Positions 8,453-20,514 of a stretch of DNA of 64,000 nucleotides are shown here, in pieces (positions within the stretch are counted from its first letter, which is position 1; each line of letters starts with the position of its first letter). The DNA is from Microbispora sp. ZYX-F-249 (GTDB lineage: Bacteria; Actinomycetota; Actinomycetes; Streptosporangiales; Streptosporangiaceae), in the NCBI RefSeq assembly GCF_039649665.1, contig NZ_JBDJAW010000006.1, positions 1 through 64,000 of the forward strand, in the 5' to 3' direction. The position numbers were made by a program, and so were the translations under genes. The notes under the pieces were generated by a model that was given only the letters and a program-made list of their open reading frames with translations, was not told the origin of the DNA and did no database searches.

Positions 8453-9328
8453 ATGGAACGGGACGGCGCGGCGCGGCCCACGGCTCGGCTGGGGCCCGTC
8501 ACGCGCGCACGCGTCCGGAGGGTGTCCGGATCATCCGTACGCGACCGGCGGGACGACCTCGCCACCGAGGAACCGCTGGAGATCCGGCTCCTCGCCGGCG
8601 GCGAGAGCCGTACGGTGGCGATCACGATGCGGACGCCGGGCGCGGACTTCGAGCTCGCGGCGGGCTTCCTGCACGGCGAGGGGATCGCCGGTCCCGGCGA
8701 CATCGCCGCCATCGGCTACTGCACGGACGAGGACCTGGACCCCGAGGCGCGCTACAACACCGTGACCGTGCGGCTCACCACCCCGCACCTGCCCGACCTC
8801 GGCGCCCGGGCGCGCAACTTCCTGACCTCGAGCGCGTGCGGCGTCTGCGGCACGGCGAGCCTCGACGCGTTGCGCGACCGATGCACCGTGCCGGCCGTGC
8901 GTCCGCCGGTCGGCGTGTCCGCCACGACCCTGTACGGCCTGCCGGACCGGCTGCGGGAGGCCCAGGGGGTGTTCGGCAGGACGGGCGGGCTGCACGCCGC
9001 CGGGCTTTTCACCCCCGGCGGCACGCCCGTGGCCGTACGGGAGGACGTGGGGCGGCACAACGCCGTCGACAAGCTCGTCGGCTGGGCGCTGCTCGGCGAC
9101 CGGGCCCCCCTCGACCGGCACGTCCTGCTGGTGAGCGGCCGGGTGAGCTACGAGATCATGCAGAAGGCGGCGAGCGCCGGCATCCAGATCGTGTGCGCCG
9201 TGTCCGCGCCCTCCTCGCTCGCCGTCGACCTGGCGCGCGAGTTCGGCATCACGCTGGTGGGGTTCCTGCGCGAGGAGCGCTTCAACATCTACGCCTGCCC
9301 GGAACGCGTCGACGTCGGACAGCCCTGA
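8453..9328 (+). CDS. fdhD: formate dehydrogenase accessory sulfurtransferase FdhD
   Basis: 291 residues. FdhD carries sulfur from a cysteine desulfurase to the molybdenum cofactor of formate dehydrogenase. The catalytic CxxC pair is C129 and C132 (SSACGVCG). Other family segments are FELAAGFLHGEGI, GLHAAGLF and REDVGRHNAVDKLVG. The ATG at 8453 has AGGAG at 8441-8445; an in-frame ATG at 8432 lacks a site. No formate dehydrogenase gene lies nearby, so the client enzyme is elsewhere. A strong hairpin follows the stop. Confidence 0.94.
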   Translation: MERDGAARPTARLGPVTRARVRRVSGSSVRDRRDDLATEEPLEIRLLAGGESRTVAITMRTPGADFELAAGFLHGEGIAGPGDIAAIGYCTDEDLDPEARYNTVTVRLTTPHLPDLGARARNFLTSSACGVCGTASLDALRDRCTVPAVRPPVGVSATTLYGLPDRLREAQGVFGRTGGLHAAGLFTPGGTPVAVREDVGRHNAVDKLVGWALLGDRAPLDRHVLLVSGRVSYEIMQKAASAGIQIVCAVSAPSSLAVDLAREFGITLVGFLREERFNIYACPERVDVGQP

Positions 9329-9337
9329 ACGTGCCCG

Positions 9338-9366
9338 GCCGGGCGCCCGGAGCCCGGGCGCCCGGC
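9338..9366. terminator. bidirectional hairpin between fdhD and ppc
   Basis: A perfect 13-bp inverted repeat GCCGGGCGCCCGG / CCGGGCGCCCGGC with a 3-nt loop lies exactly between the convergent stops at 9328 and 9383. There is no T-run, which is usual for high-GC actinomycete terminators. Confidence 0.7.
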
Positions 9367-9382
9367 GGGTCCGCTCACGGCG

Positions 9383-12019
<2,637 letters not shown>

Positions 12020-12097
12020 GCTTCGAAGGCTAGCGAATCCCGCTCGGTGGCCCGAGGGCGGTCTCACCAATTGGACTAGACCACTGATCCACGCAGG

Positions 12098-12565
12098 TCA
12101 GGCCGGTCGCGCGGCAGGGGTCCTCTCGGCCCGGGCCGCGGGGAGCGCCCTGAAACGGCGGGTGAGGGACTGCGCGAGCAGGCCGTGCGCCACCACGATC
12201 GCGCCGAACCCGACGATCAGCACGGAGATCGTCGTCAACTGGCTGTCGTCGGCCAGCAGGATGGTCTTCGCGTCGCCGAGCCCCGTCCTGGCGGTCTGCA
12301 GCCCGACGACCAGGGCGGTCACCCACCGGCCGGCATGCATGATCATCGGGCGCGCGGTCGCGGTCACCGCCGCCGGCAGGGCCAGCACGCCGAAGGCGAC
12401 GATGATGATCGCGGTGCCCGCCGGGGAGATGTCGGTCGGCCCTCCGATGGCCAGTTTGATCCCGCGCATCAGGAGACGCGCCAGCGCCCCGACGACCAGG
12501 CCGCTCAGCGCCGCCGCGGCCAGCGGGGCCCAGATCGCACGGCCCGTCAGGCCACGTTCGCGCAT
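12098..12565 (-). CDS. small integral membrane protein of unknown function
   Basis: 155 residues. The start is the ATG at 12565 with AGGGAGA 7-8 nt upstream; an upstream in-frame start at 12607 lacks this support. About four hydrophobic segments are visible (near 10-30, 50-70, 78-97 and 112-132), with a basic C-terminal tail. I do not recognise a family; phage-holin-like or DUF membrane proteins are possibilities. It stands alone upstream of ppc on the same strand. Confidence 0.65.
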   Translation of the reverse strand: MRERGLTGRAIWAPLAAAALSGLVVGALARLLMRGIKLAIGGPTDISPAGTAIIIVAFGVLALPAAVTATARPMIMHAGRWVTALVVGLQTARTGLGDAKTILLADDSQLTTISVLIVGFGAIVVAHGLLAQSLTRRFRALPAARAERTPAARPA

Positions 12566-12673
12566 ATCGCTTCTCCCTTTGAAAACGGCCCTTTGAGAAC
12601 GGTCCAAACGGTTATAAGGCCGGGCCGAATCGCCCGCAACGCCGCAAGGACTTCGGGACCGCTCTGTTACCTC

Positions 12674-14245
12674 TCAGGAGGGGCGGGAGACGGCGGCGAG
12701 GAGCTCGGGAAGGCGGGCGAAGCCGACGCCGGCGGCGATGCGGCGTCCCGCCCAGGCGACCGCCAGGCCGTACGGCACGGCGAGCACGGCCCACCAGGTC
12801 AGGCCGAGCAGGACCGGCAGCACGATCGGCAGCGCGAGCGCGCCGGTGACGAGCATCGTGGCGAAGGAGGCGGCGAACGCCTGCCCGCCCTGCCCGGGGG
12901 CGGCGCCGGTGAAGGCGTTCATCCGGTCGGGATAGGTGTACGGCGCGGTCACGCTGGTGATCGCGCCGATTCCCATGGCGGCGCCGAGCACGCCCCACGC
13001 GGTGGGCGCGGCCACGACGGCCCACGCGGCGTCGCCCGCGACGAGGGCGGCGGCCAGCGACGCCAGGCCCAGCAGCGGCACCGCGACGACCGCCATGGCC
13101 AGGTGCCGCCCGGCCAGGTCGGTACGCAGGTCGCGCGGGGTCGTGACGGCCACCGCGTTCATCCACAGCGACCTGCCGTCGATGCCGAAGGAGTTGGCCG
13201 CCTGCAGCCCCATCACCACGGCCGCCAGGCAGGCGGGACCGATCGCGGCCCACAAGCCCGTCGAGCCGCCGGGACCCCGCAGGGAGAACATGACGACCGC
13301 GCTCACGAAGACCGCGCTGATCCAGTTCACCCGGGCCCGCGGTTCCCTCCTTGCGTACTTCAGCTCCTTGGCGACGACGGCGCCGAGCGTGCCGCCGGGC
13401 AGGAACCGGCCCGCCCGGGAGCGGCCCGTCCGGGAGCGGCGGACGGAGCCGCCACCCCGGGTGGAGGAGTCGGGCCGCACCAGCGCGTACCGCAGCGCCG
13501 CGATCCACAGCCATCCCATGACGACCACCGACATCGCGACGACGATCAGTTCGGCGACGCCGATGAGCCCGCCGTCGGCGATCGCGTGCGCGGCCAGCCC
13601 CGGCGGCGTCCACCGCAGGACGTCCCCCACGGACGCCAGGATCCGCGTGGGGTCGCCCGACAGCCCGCGATTCAGCAGCAGGTTCGGCACCTGGACGAGC
13701 AGCACGCCGAAGATCGCGACCACCGCGAGCAGGTCACGTCCCCTGCGGGTGCGCAGCACGCCGGACAACGCGGTGGTCACCAGGCGGGAGGCCGTGAGAC
13801 AGAAGGCGAACTGGAGGACCACCGCGGGCACCCCGATCAGCACCCCGCCGGGCCCGTGGGCGAGCGCGACCACCCCTCCGCACAACGCGGCCAGCGAGGC
13901 GATCGGCCACGGCCCGGCGGCCGACGCCGCGAACATGCCGGTCGCGAGCTGCCGGGTGGTGAGCGGGAACAGGGCGAGCCGGGCCGGGTCGAGCGTCTCG
14001 TCCAGTCCGAAGGCCATGAGCGGCACGACGACCCACCCGACGGCGAACATCGCGAACGCCGCCGACACGAGGTCGAGGCCGACGTCGGACGGCGCGAGCC
14101 GGATGAGCGACAGCAGCCCGAACCCCGCGACGGCGGCGAGGAACGCGGCGGCCAGCGAGAAGGCGAAGCCGGCCTGCTTGCCCACGCTCCCGCGCAGGCC
14201 CCCGCGGACCAGGCTGAGCTTGAGCCGGACGAACAGCCACGTCAT
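12674..14245 (-). CDS. ABC transporter permease (multi-span exporter type)
   Basis: 523 residues with roughly twelve hydrophobic segments, no extracytoplasmic domain and no ATPase motif. It directly follows the ATPase gene: TGA and ATG are separated by 2 bp. A GTG at 14251, in frame and overlapping the stop as GTGA, is an equally good start. The protein resembles ABC-2-like permeases that pair with single ATPases for drug or lipid export; the substrate is unknown. Two Arg-rich cytoplasmic loops (SVRRSRTGRSRAGRF and KYARREPRAR) separate the membrane halves. Confidence 0.8.
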   Translation of the reverse strand: MTWLFVRLKLSLVRGGLRGSVGKQAGFAFSLAAAFLAAVAGFGLLSLIRLAPSDVGLDLVSAAFAMFAVGWVVVPLMAFGLDETLDPARLALFPLTTRQLATGMFAASAAGPWPIASLAALCGGVVALAHGPGGVLIGVPAVVLQFAFCLTASRLVTTALSGVLRTRRGRDLLAVVAIFGVLLVQVPNLLLNRGLSGDPTRILASVGDVLRWTPPGLAAHAIADGGLIGVAELIVVAMSVVVMGWLWIAALRYALVRPDSSTRGGGSVRRSRTGRSRAGRFLPGGTLGAVVAKELKYARREPRARVNWISAVFVSAVVMFSLRGPGGSTGLWAAIGPACLAAVVMGLQAANSFGIDGRSLWMNAVAVTTPRDLRTDLAGRHLAMAVVAVPLLGLASLAAALVAGDAAWAVVAAPTAWGVLGAAMGIGAITSVTAPYTYPDRMNAFTGAAPGQGGQAFAASFATMLVTGALALPIVLPVLLGLTWWAVLAVPYGLAVAWAGRRIAAGVGFARLPELLAAVSRPS

Positions 14246-14247
14246 CG

Positions 14248-15015
14248 TCACGGCGCGCTCCCGGAGCCGAGCCACGACAGCCCCTCGTCCCCGTTTCCGC
14301 GCACGCCGACGAGATCGAGGAACGCCTCGTTGAGCGTGCGGCCCCGCCGTACGTCGTCGAGCGGGCCCTGCGCGACGACGAGCCCGCGGTTCATCACCGA
14401 CACCCAGTCGCACAGCCGCTCGACCAGGTCCATCACGTGGCTGGAGAACACGACGGTGGAGCCCGAGGCGGTGAACCGGCGCAGCACCTCGGTCAGCGTG
14501 TTGGCCGAGACGGGGTCGACGCCCTCGAACGGCTCGTCGAGGAACAGCACGCGCGGGTTGTGCAGCAGCGCCGCCGCGAGGCCGATCTTCTTGCGCATGC
14601 CGGTGGAGTAGTCGACCACCAGCTTGTCCTGCGCCTCGACCAGGTCCATGACCTTGAGCAGTTCGTCGGCGCGTCTGCCGACCTCGTCCAGGGGGATGCC
14701 GCGCAGCTGGCCGCAGTACATGAGCAGCTCGCGGCCGGACAGCCGTTCGAACAGCCGCAGGCCCTCGGGCAGCACTCCGATGTGCGCCTTGACGCTGACC
14801 GGGTCGGCCCACACGTCGTGGCCGTCGATCTCGATGCGCCCGCCGTCCGGGCGGAGCAGCCCGGTGACCATGCTCAGGGTCGTCGTCTTGCCGGCGCCGT
14901 TGGGACCGACCAGGCCGGCGAAGCTGCCCCTCGGCACGACCAGGTCGACCCCGCCGACCGCCACCTGCTGCCCGAAGCGCTTGTACAACCCCTGCGTGCG
15001 CACGGCGTCCGCCAT
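14248..15015 (-). CDS. ABC transporter ATP-binding protein
   Basis: 255 residues. Walker A is GPNGAGKTT (37-45), the signature is YSTGMRKK, and Walker B is VLFLDEP with the catalytic Glu, followed by the H-loop in SSHVMDL. The order GLYKRFG...SGRELLMYCGQLRG and the C-terminal tail are those of ABC-2 export ATPases. It forms a two-gene operon with the permease just downstream. The start lies in a 212-bp divergent region facing the acyl-CoA carboxylase gene, which contains one AACGGG/CCCGTT inverted repeat near 15055-15075 and otherwise nothing I can name. Confidence 0.92.
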   Translation of the reverse strand: MADAVRTQGLYKRFGQQVAVGGVDLVVPRGSFAGLVGPNGAGKTTTLSMVTGLLRPDGGRIEIDGHDVWADPVSVKAHIGVLPEGLRLFERLSGRELLMYCGQLRGIPLDEVGRRADELLKVMDLVEAQDKLVVDYSTGMRKKIGLAAALLHNPRVLFLDEPFEGVDPVSANTLTEVLRRFTASGSTVVFSSHVMDLVERLCDWVSVMNRGLVVAQGPLDDVRRGRTLNEAFLDLVGVRGNGDEGLSWLGSGSAP

Positions 15016-15227
15016 CGAGCCCCCATCCGTCTCAAGCCGTCGTAGATTCGAACGAACGGGACGTGAACCCCGTTCCTCACCTCACACAAGGAGCGTCCCG
15101 GTGAGCGCGACCCGGCGCGACCGGACGGCTTCCGGCTGGTTACCCTGTGCGCCATGGATTCGACGCGACCCGGAGCGGCGTTCGGGACCCGAGGGCCGCT
15201 GAGCATACGAGGAACGGTGAGCGGGCG

Positions 15228-16817
15228 ATGAGCGCCGAACGCGCCCCCGAGATCGACATCCACACCACCGCCGGCAAGATCGCCGACCTGGAGCGCCGCC
15301 GGAGCGAGGCGGCCCACGCCGGCTCCCAGCGGGCGGTGGAGAAGCAGCACGCCAAGGGCAAGATGACGGCGCGCGAGCGGCTGGCGGCCTTCCTCGACGA
15401 GGGCTCCTTCGTGGAGTTCGACGAGCTGGCCAGGCACCGGGCGACCGCCTTCGGCCTCGACCGCGAGCGCCCGTACGGCGACGGGGTCGTGACCGGGTAC
15501 GGCACGGTGGACGGCCGCCCGGTCGCGGTGTTCGCGCAGGACTTCACCGTGTTCGGCGGCTCGCTGGGCGAGGTCTTCGGCGAGAAGATCGTGAAGGTGA
15601 TGGACCACGCGCTCAAGACCGGCTGCCCGGTGATCGGCATCAACGACTCCGGCGGGGCGCGCATCCAGGAGGGCGTGGTCTCCCTCGGCCTGTACGCCGA
15701 GATCTTCAAGCGCAACGTGCACGCCTCCGGCGTCGTGCCGCAGATCTCGCTGATCATGGGCCCGTGCGCGGGCGGCGCCGTGTACTCCCCCGCGCTGACC
15801 GACTTCGTCCTGATGGTGCAGGAGAAGTCGCACATGTTCATCACCGGGCCCGACGTCATCAAGACCGTGACCGGCGAGGAGGTGACGTTCGAGGAGCTGG
15901 GCGGCGCGCACACGCACAACTCGAAGAGCGGCGTCGCCCACTACGAGGCGTCCGACGAGCAGGACTGCCTCGACTTCGCCAGGGCGCTGCTGTCGTACCT
16001 GCCGTCCAACAACATGGACGACCCGCCGGCCTTCGCCGTCGAGGCGGACCTGGAGACGACCGACGAGGACCGCGAGCTCGACACGCTGATCCCCGACTCG
16101 GCCAACCAGCCGTACGACATGCACACGGTCATCGAGCACGTCCTCGACGACGGCGAGTTCCTGGAGATCCACGCGGGCTTCGCGCCGAACATCCTCGTGG
16201 GCTTCGGCCGGGTCGAGGGGCGTTCCGTGGGCGTCGTCGCCAACCAGCCGATGAGCTTCGCCGGCACGCTCGACATCGCCGCGAGTGAGAAGGCCGCCCG
16301 GTTCGTGCGCACCTGCGACGCCTTCAACATCCCGGTGCTGACCTTCGTCGACGTGCCGGGCTTCCTTCCGGGCACCGACCAGGAATGGAACGGCATCATC
16401 CGGCGCGGCGCCAAGCTGCTCTACGCCTACGCCGAGGCGACCGTGCCGCTGGTCACCGTCATCACCCGCAAGGCGTACGGCGGCGCGTACGACGTCATGG
16501 GGTCCAAGCACCTCGGCGCGGACGTCAACCTGGCCTGGCCCACCGCCCAGATCGCCGTCATGGGGGCGCAGGGCGCGGTCAACATCCTCTACCGGCGCGA
16601 GCTGGCCGCCGCCGACGACCCGGACGCCGCGCGGGCCCGTTTCATCGGCGAGTACGAGGACACGCTGGCCAATCCCTATCTCGCGGCCGAGCGCGGCTAC
16701 GTCGACGCGGTCATCCGGCCCTCGGACACCCGGGTCCAGATCGTCCGCGCGCTGCGCGCCCTCCGCACCAAGCGGGCCGCGCTGCCGCCGAAGAAGCATG
16801 GGAACATCCCGCTGTGA
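15228..16817 (+). CDS. pccB: acyl-CoA (propionyl-CoA) carboxylase beta subunit
   Basis: 529 residues. This carboxyltransferase moves carboxyl from biotin to acyl-CoA, giving methylmalonyl-CoA or malonyl-CoA. Both crotonase-like halves are present: [12 protein letters not shown] and [16 protein letters not shown] in the first oxyanion site, and [13 protein letters not shown] and [16 protein letters not shown] in the second. The ATG at 15228 was chosen; the frame runs 27 codons further upstream without support. The epsilon subunit gene overlaps the stop by 4 bp. The biotinylated alpha subunit is not in the window. Similarity to actinobacterial PccB/AccD5 makes propionyl-CoA the most likely substrate. 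Confidence 0.94.
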   Translation: MSAERAPEIDIHTTAGKIADLERRRSEAAHAGSQRAVEKQHAKGKMTARERLAAFLDEGSFVEFDELARHRATAFGLDRERPYGDGVVTGYGTVDGRPVAVFAQDFTVFGGSLGEVFGEKIVKVMDHALKTGCPVIGINDSGGARIQEGVVSLGLYAEIFKRNVHASGVVPQISLIMGPCAGGAVYSPALTDFVLMVQEKSHMFITGPDVIKTVTGEEVTFEELGGAHTHNSKSGVAHYEASDEQDCLDFARALLSYLPSNNMDDPPAFAVEADLETTDEDRELDTLIPDSANQPYDMHTVIEHVLDDGEFLEIHAGFAPNILVGFGRVEGRSVGVVANQPMSFAGTLDIAASEKAARFVRTCDAFNIPVLTFVDVPGFLPGTDQEWNGIIRRGAKLLYAYAEATVPLVTVITRKAYGGAYDVMGSKHLGADVNLAWPTAQIAVMGAQGAVNILYRRELAAADDPDAARARFIGEYEDTLANPYLAAERGYVDAVIRPSDTRVQIVRALRALRTKRAALPPKKHGNIPL

Positions 16818-17059
16818 GCAGCAGCGAGCCGTATCTCAGCATCGTGCGGGGGGACGCCACCCCCGAGGAGACCGCCGCCCTCGTCGCCGCGCTGGCGGCC
16901 CGGGCGGCGGCCCGGTCAGCAGCAGGGGCGGCGACACGCGGAGCCCGGCCCACGCCGCCGCCGGCCACGGGAAACTGGAGGAACGCGGCGCATCGGCTGC
17001 GCCCGGGGCTTCCGCACGGACCGGGAGCCTGGCGCCGGGCCTTCTTCCCCGGCGGCTGA
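16814..17059 (+). CDS. accE: acyl-CoA carboxylase epsilon subunit
   Basis: 81 residues starting at a GTG that overlaps the pccB stop as GTGA. The opening [21 protein letters not shown], the central basic/Ala segment, and the closing W..A...[19 protein letters not shown] match the small actinobacterial ACC epsilon family, which bridges alpha and beta subunits and stimulates carboxylase activity. The overlap with pccB and lack of other genes nearby support the call. Confidence 0.88.
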   Translation: MSSSEPYLSIVRGDATPEETAALVAALAARAAARSAAGAATRGARPTPPPATGNWRNAAHRLRPGLPHGPGAWRRAFFPGG

Positions 17060-17160
17060 CGCCGTCTGCCCTGTCATCCGCGACGACCACGGTCCGATTA
17101 CATCGACGGAACAGGGTGTCAACTGGCTCAAGAGTTGGGACTATCTAGAAAGCGGGGGAA

Positions 17161-17197
17161 TATAGTCAGCCGATCATCTAGTGACGAGTCCAGGAGG
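17161..17197 (+). promoter_or_regulatory. probable -10 element and ribosome site of the NYN gene
   Basis: An AT-rich stretch (17100-17200) precedes the NYN gene. It contains a good -10-like TATAGT at 17161-17166 and an AGGAGG-type ribosome site about 17191-17196. A TTGGGA upstream is the nearest -35 candidate but its spacing is long (20 bp), so only the -10 is credible. Confidence 0.4.
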
Positions 17198-17202
17198 ACA
17201 CC

Positions 17203-18141
17203 ATGGCCATCCCGGACTTCAGCGCACATGGCATTTCCGCCAAGTATGCCGTTCTCGTGGACGTCGGTTACCTTTACGCGGCCGCCGGTGAAGTTCTCTT
17301 AGGCGCCAAGGAGCGTAAGGAGTACCGCGTCGCCGCGGACGAGCTGATCCAGGCGCTGCAGAAGCACGCGGTCGACCGCATCCAGGGCGAGTTGCTGCGC
17401 GTCTACTGGTATGACGCCGCCCGTGACCGGGTGCCCACCGTGGACCAGCGGGTGATCGCCCAGCTGCCCTGGGTCAAGGTCAGGCTGGGCAACCTGAACG
17501 CCCGTGGCCAGCAGAAAGGCGTGGACGCGCAGATCCGCAGCGATCTCGAGGCCCTGGCCCGGCACCACGCCGTGAGCGACACCGTGCTGATCGCCGGAGA
17601 CGAGGACATGGTGCCCGCCGTGGAGGCCGCGCAGGCGTACGGCGTGCGCGTCCACCTGTGGGGGGTCGAGCCGCCGTTCGGCACCAACCAGGCCGAGCGG
17701 CTCGTCTGGGAGTCGGACACTGTCGAGATCCTGAGCGCCGACTTCCTGCGTCCGTTCTTCACCCGCGCCCCGGTGCCCGTTCCCGTGCCGCCCACGCCGT
17801 CGCCCGCCCAGGTCTTCGCGGGCCGTACGGTCAAGCCGATGCCGCCGAAGGCGCCCGCCGGTCAGGTCGCCAAGCTCGGCCCGGGCCGGCCCCGGGTGGA
17901 GGAGGTCGGCGAACATGTGGCCCAGAAGTGGATACTGACCCGCGGCCGGGACAACATCCGCGACCTGCTGCCGGGCCCGCTGCTGCCCACGGTGATCGAC
18001 ACCGAGCTGCTCATCGAGGCCGAGAAGGAGCTCGGCCACTCTCTCCGGCCCTACCCCGAGGCGCGCGTGTGGCTGCGCGACGGCTTCTGGGCCCGGGTCT
18101 ACCGGGAGTTCGACCTCGGGGTCGGCATCTCCAGCAAGTGA
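17203..18141 (+). CDS. NYN-domain (PIN-like) putative ribonuclease
   Basis: 312 residues. The N-terminal about 165 residues form a NYN domain, a PIN-like metal-dependent nuclease fold. Candidate acidic residues are D20 (VLVDVGYLY), the Asp in KGVDAQIRSDL, and GDEDM in VLIAGDEDMVPAV. A proline-rich linker (VPVPVPPTPSP) follows. The C-terminal part LLIEAEKELGHSLRPYPEARVWLRDGF looks like a winged-helix RNA-binding module often paired with NYN. A strong ribosome site and its own promoter suggest single-gene expression. Role in RNA processing is inferred from the family. Confidence 0.85.
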   Translation: MAIPDFSAHGISAKYAVLVDVGYLYAAAGEVLLGAKERKEYRVAADELIQALQKHAVDRIQGELLRVYWYDAARDRVPTVDQRVIAQLPWVKVRLGNLNARGQQKGVDAQIRSDLEALARHHAVSDTVLIAGDEDMVPAVEAAQAYGVRVHLWGVEPPFGTNQAERLVWESDTVEILSADFLRPFFTRAPVPVPVPPTPSPAQVFAGRTVKPMPPKAPAGQVAKLGPGRPRVEEVGEHVAQKWILTRGRDNIRDLLPGPLLPTVIDTELLIEAEKELGHSLRPYPEARVWLRDGFWARVYREFDLGVGISSK

Positions 18142-18304
18142 CGCCGGCGCCCGAGCCCGCGCGGGCGCTCCCGGCTCACGGCTGTCCCATCTCGCCCGGT
18201 GCACTCCCGGCGCGGCGCCCGAGCCCGCGCGACGCTCCGCGGCGCCGCCGCGACGGCGGCGTCCGATTTCCGCCAGCCCGCCCCGGTGGCCAGCGCATAA
18301 CGTC

Positions 18305-19813
18305 GTGTGCGTGACCAGACGACAGCTCGACTTCGACGCGTGCTACCTCGCCGTGTCCGCCCGGGACTCCCGCTTCGACGGGCGTTTCTACACGGCTGTC
18401 ACCACCACCGGCATCTACTGCCGTCCGATCTGCCCCGCCCGCACTCCCGCCCGGTCCAACGTGCGCTTCTACCGCCACGCCGCCGCGGCCGAGGCGGCAG
18501 GGTTCCGTCCCTGCCGCCGCTGCCGTCCGGAGCTCAGCCCCGGCGACCCCGGCTGGGACGTCCGGGCCGACCTGGTCGGACGCGCGCTGCGGCTGATCGA
18601 CGACGGCGTGGCCGACGAGTCCGGCGTCGCCGGGCTGGCCCGCCGGCTGCACGTGACCGAGCGGCACCTGCACCGCCTGTTCGCCGCCGAACTCGGCACC
18701 GGCCCGCTCGCCGTCGCCCGCACCCGGCGGCTGCTGCTCGCCAAGCAACTGCTCACCGAGACCACCCTGCCGATCACGGACGTGGCGTTCGCCGCGGGGT
18801 TCGGCAGTGTCCGCCAGTTCAACGCGGCGATGAAGGAGTCGTACGGCTTCGCCCCGGGTGAGCTGCGCAGGGCCGGCGGGCCGGTGCACGGCGCGCCGGG
18901 TCCGGTCGCCCTCACGACCGGCCTCACCCTGCGGCTCGGCCACCGGGAGCCGTACGACGCGCAGGCGGTGCTGCGCTTCCTCGCCGCCCGGGCGATCCCC
19001 TCGGTGGAGGCCGTCTGCCGGTCGGGGGACGACGTGACGGCCTACACGCGGGCCGTCCCCGGCGGCTCGATCACGCTGCGGCCCGCCGCCGGGCACATCC
19101 GGCTCACCGTGCGGACCACCGAGACGCACCGGCTCTCCCGGCTGGTGGCGCGCTGCCGCCGCCTGCTCGATCTCGACGCCGACCCCGGGGCGGTGCGGGA
19201 GATCCTCGGCGCGACGTCGCTCGCGTCGCTGGTCGCCGCCCGTCCCGGGCTGCGGGTGCCGGGAGCGTACGACGGGTTCGAACTGGCGGTCCGGGCGGTG
19301 GTCGGGCAGCAGATCTCGGTCGCCGGGGCCCGCACCCTGCTCGGCCGCATCGCCGCCCGGGCCGGTCTGCCCGCCGTCCCGGACGGGGCGGGCGACGGCC
19401 ACGCCCCCGAGGCGGACCAGGTGCCGTCGCTGTTCCCCACGGCGGACAGGCTCGCCGCCGCCGATCTCGACGGGCTCGGGCTCACCACCCGCAGGGTCGC
19501 CACGATCAGGGCGCTGGCCGAGGCCGTCGCCTCCGGCGCGATCGACCTCGACGGCGCGGGCGACCCCGCCGACACCGTCGCCGGGCTGCTGGAGATCCCC
19601 GGCATCGGCCCGTGGACGGCCGGTTACATCGCGCTGCGCGCGCTGCGCGACCCGGACGCGTGGCCCGAGGGCGACCTCGTGCTGCGCAAGACCATGGAAC
19701 GGCTCGGCATCGCACCGGACGAGACCGAGCGGTGGCGGCCCTGGCGCGCGTACGCCGCGCTGCACCTGTGGAGCCACGCATCCGACACCGCGGAAGGACG
19801 CGACAAGTCATGA
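18305..19813 (+). CDS. alkA: Ada-type zinc/AraC domains fused to AlkA 3-methyladenine DNA glycosylase
   Basis: 502 residues with three parts. An Ada zinc domain (about 8-85) has cysteines C39, C43, C70 and C73, close to the E. coli Ada numbering, where C38 accepts methyl from phosphotriesters. An AraC helix-turn-helix pair covers about 90-180. An AlkA glycosylase (about 200-490) includes the helix-hairpin-helix IPGIGPWTAGYIALRAL and the catalytic Asp in the downstream WPEGDLVL segment. Start is GTG 18305 or GTG 18311. The stop overlaps the Ogt gene as ATGA, so both form one alkylation-repair operon that is probably self-activated through the methylated Ada domain. Confidence 0.93.
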   Translation: MCVTRRQLDFDACYLAVSARDSRFDGRFYTAVTTTGIYCRPICPARTPARSNVRFYRHAAAAEAAGFRPCRRCRPELSPGDPGWDVRADLVGRALRLIDDGVADESGVAGLARRLHVTERHLHRLFAAELGTGPLAVARTRRLLLAKQLLTETTLPITDVAFAAGFGSVRQFNAAMKESYGFAPGELRRAGGPVHGAPGPVALTTGLTLRLGHREPYDAQAVLRFLAARAIPSVEAVCRSGDDVTAYTRAVPGGSITLRPAAGHIRLTVRTTETHRLSRLVARCRRLLDLDADPGAVREILGATSLASLVAARPGLRVPGAYDGFELAVRAVVGQQISVAGARTLLGRIAARAGLPAVPDGAGDGHAPEADQVPSLFPTADRLAAADLDGLGLTTRRVATIRALAEAVASGAIDLDGAGDPADTVAGLLEIPGIGPWTAGYIALRALRDPDAWPEGDLVLRKTMERLGIAPDETERWRPWRAYAALHLWSHASDTAEGRDKS

Positions 19814-20304
19814 TTGTCACGCAGACCCTGCCCACCCCCGTGGGTCCCCTCGCCATCCTCGCCCGTGACGGCGTGCTCGTCGCCGCCGGCTTCACCGCCG
19901 ACCCCCGCGAGATGGTCGCCCGGCTCTCGCCGTCCCTGCGGGCGCTTCCCCTGCGGGAGGGCGATCTCGGCGACGCGGCCGAAGCCGTGCGGGACTACCT
20001 CGACGGGAAGGTCGACGCGCTCGACCGGATCCCGGCCGAGCAGCCCGGCACCCCGACGAGGCAGCGCCTGTACGAGGCGCTGCGCGCCGTGCCCGCCGGG
20101 ACCACCGTGTCGTACGCGCAGCTGGCGGAGAAGGCGGGGCTGCCCAGGACGGCCGCGCGGGCCGCGGGGGCGGCCTGCGCGCAGAACCTGATCGCGCCGT
20201 TCGTGCCGTGCCACCGCGTGCTGCCCTCGACCGGCGGTTACGGCGGCTACTACTACGGCACGTCCGTCAAGGAGTGGCTGCTCGCCCACGAGTCCCGCGC
20301 CTGA
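19810..20304 (+). CDS. ogt: methylated-DNA--protein-cysteine methyltransferase
   Basis: 164 residues, starting in ATGA overlap with the AlkA fusion. The acceptor cysteine is C134 in PCHRVLPSTG; the helix-turn-helix and arginine finger segment SYAQLAEKAGLPRTAARAAGAA precedes it. It removes O6-methyl from guanine by suicide transfer. The 210 bp that follow (20305-20514) are GC-rich imperfect repeats of a CGGGCCGC-type motif with no reading frame, and may serve as its transcription end. Confidence 0.94.
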   Translation: MIVTQTLPTPVGPLAILARDGVLVAAGFTADPREMVARLSPSLRALPLREGDLGDAAEAVRDYLDGKVDALDRIPAEQPGTPTRQRLYEALRAVPAGTTVSYAQLAEKAGLPRTAARAAGAACAQNLIAPFVPCHRVLPSTGGYGGYYYGTSVKEWLLAHESRA

Positions 20305-20514
20305 GTCGCGCCGGGCCGCTCCCGGGCCGTACCGGGGCGCGTCGGGCCGCACCGGGCCGCGTCGGGGCGCTGCGGGACGGGTCATCCGGGGGAGGGACGG
20401 GCCATCCGTCACTCGAGGGACCGCGCGGCCCGCGAGGTCACGTCGCCGAGGGACGCCTTCCCGCGAGCGGCCCGGTTACGCTGCCGCCGGTGCCATCGAC
20501 GACGGGAGCCTCCG

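Noticed and set aside
20305-20514. GC-rich repeats after ogt as a small RNA gene
   Set aside because: Only degenerate CGGGCCGC-type repeats are seen, with no distinct promoter, and no single stable hairpin could be chosen by eye.
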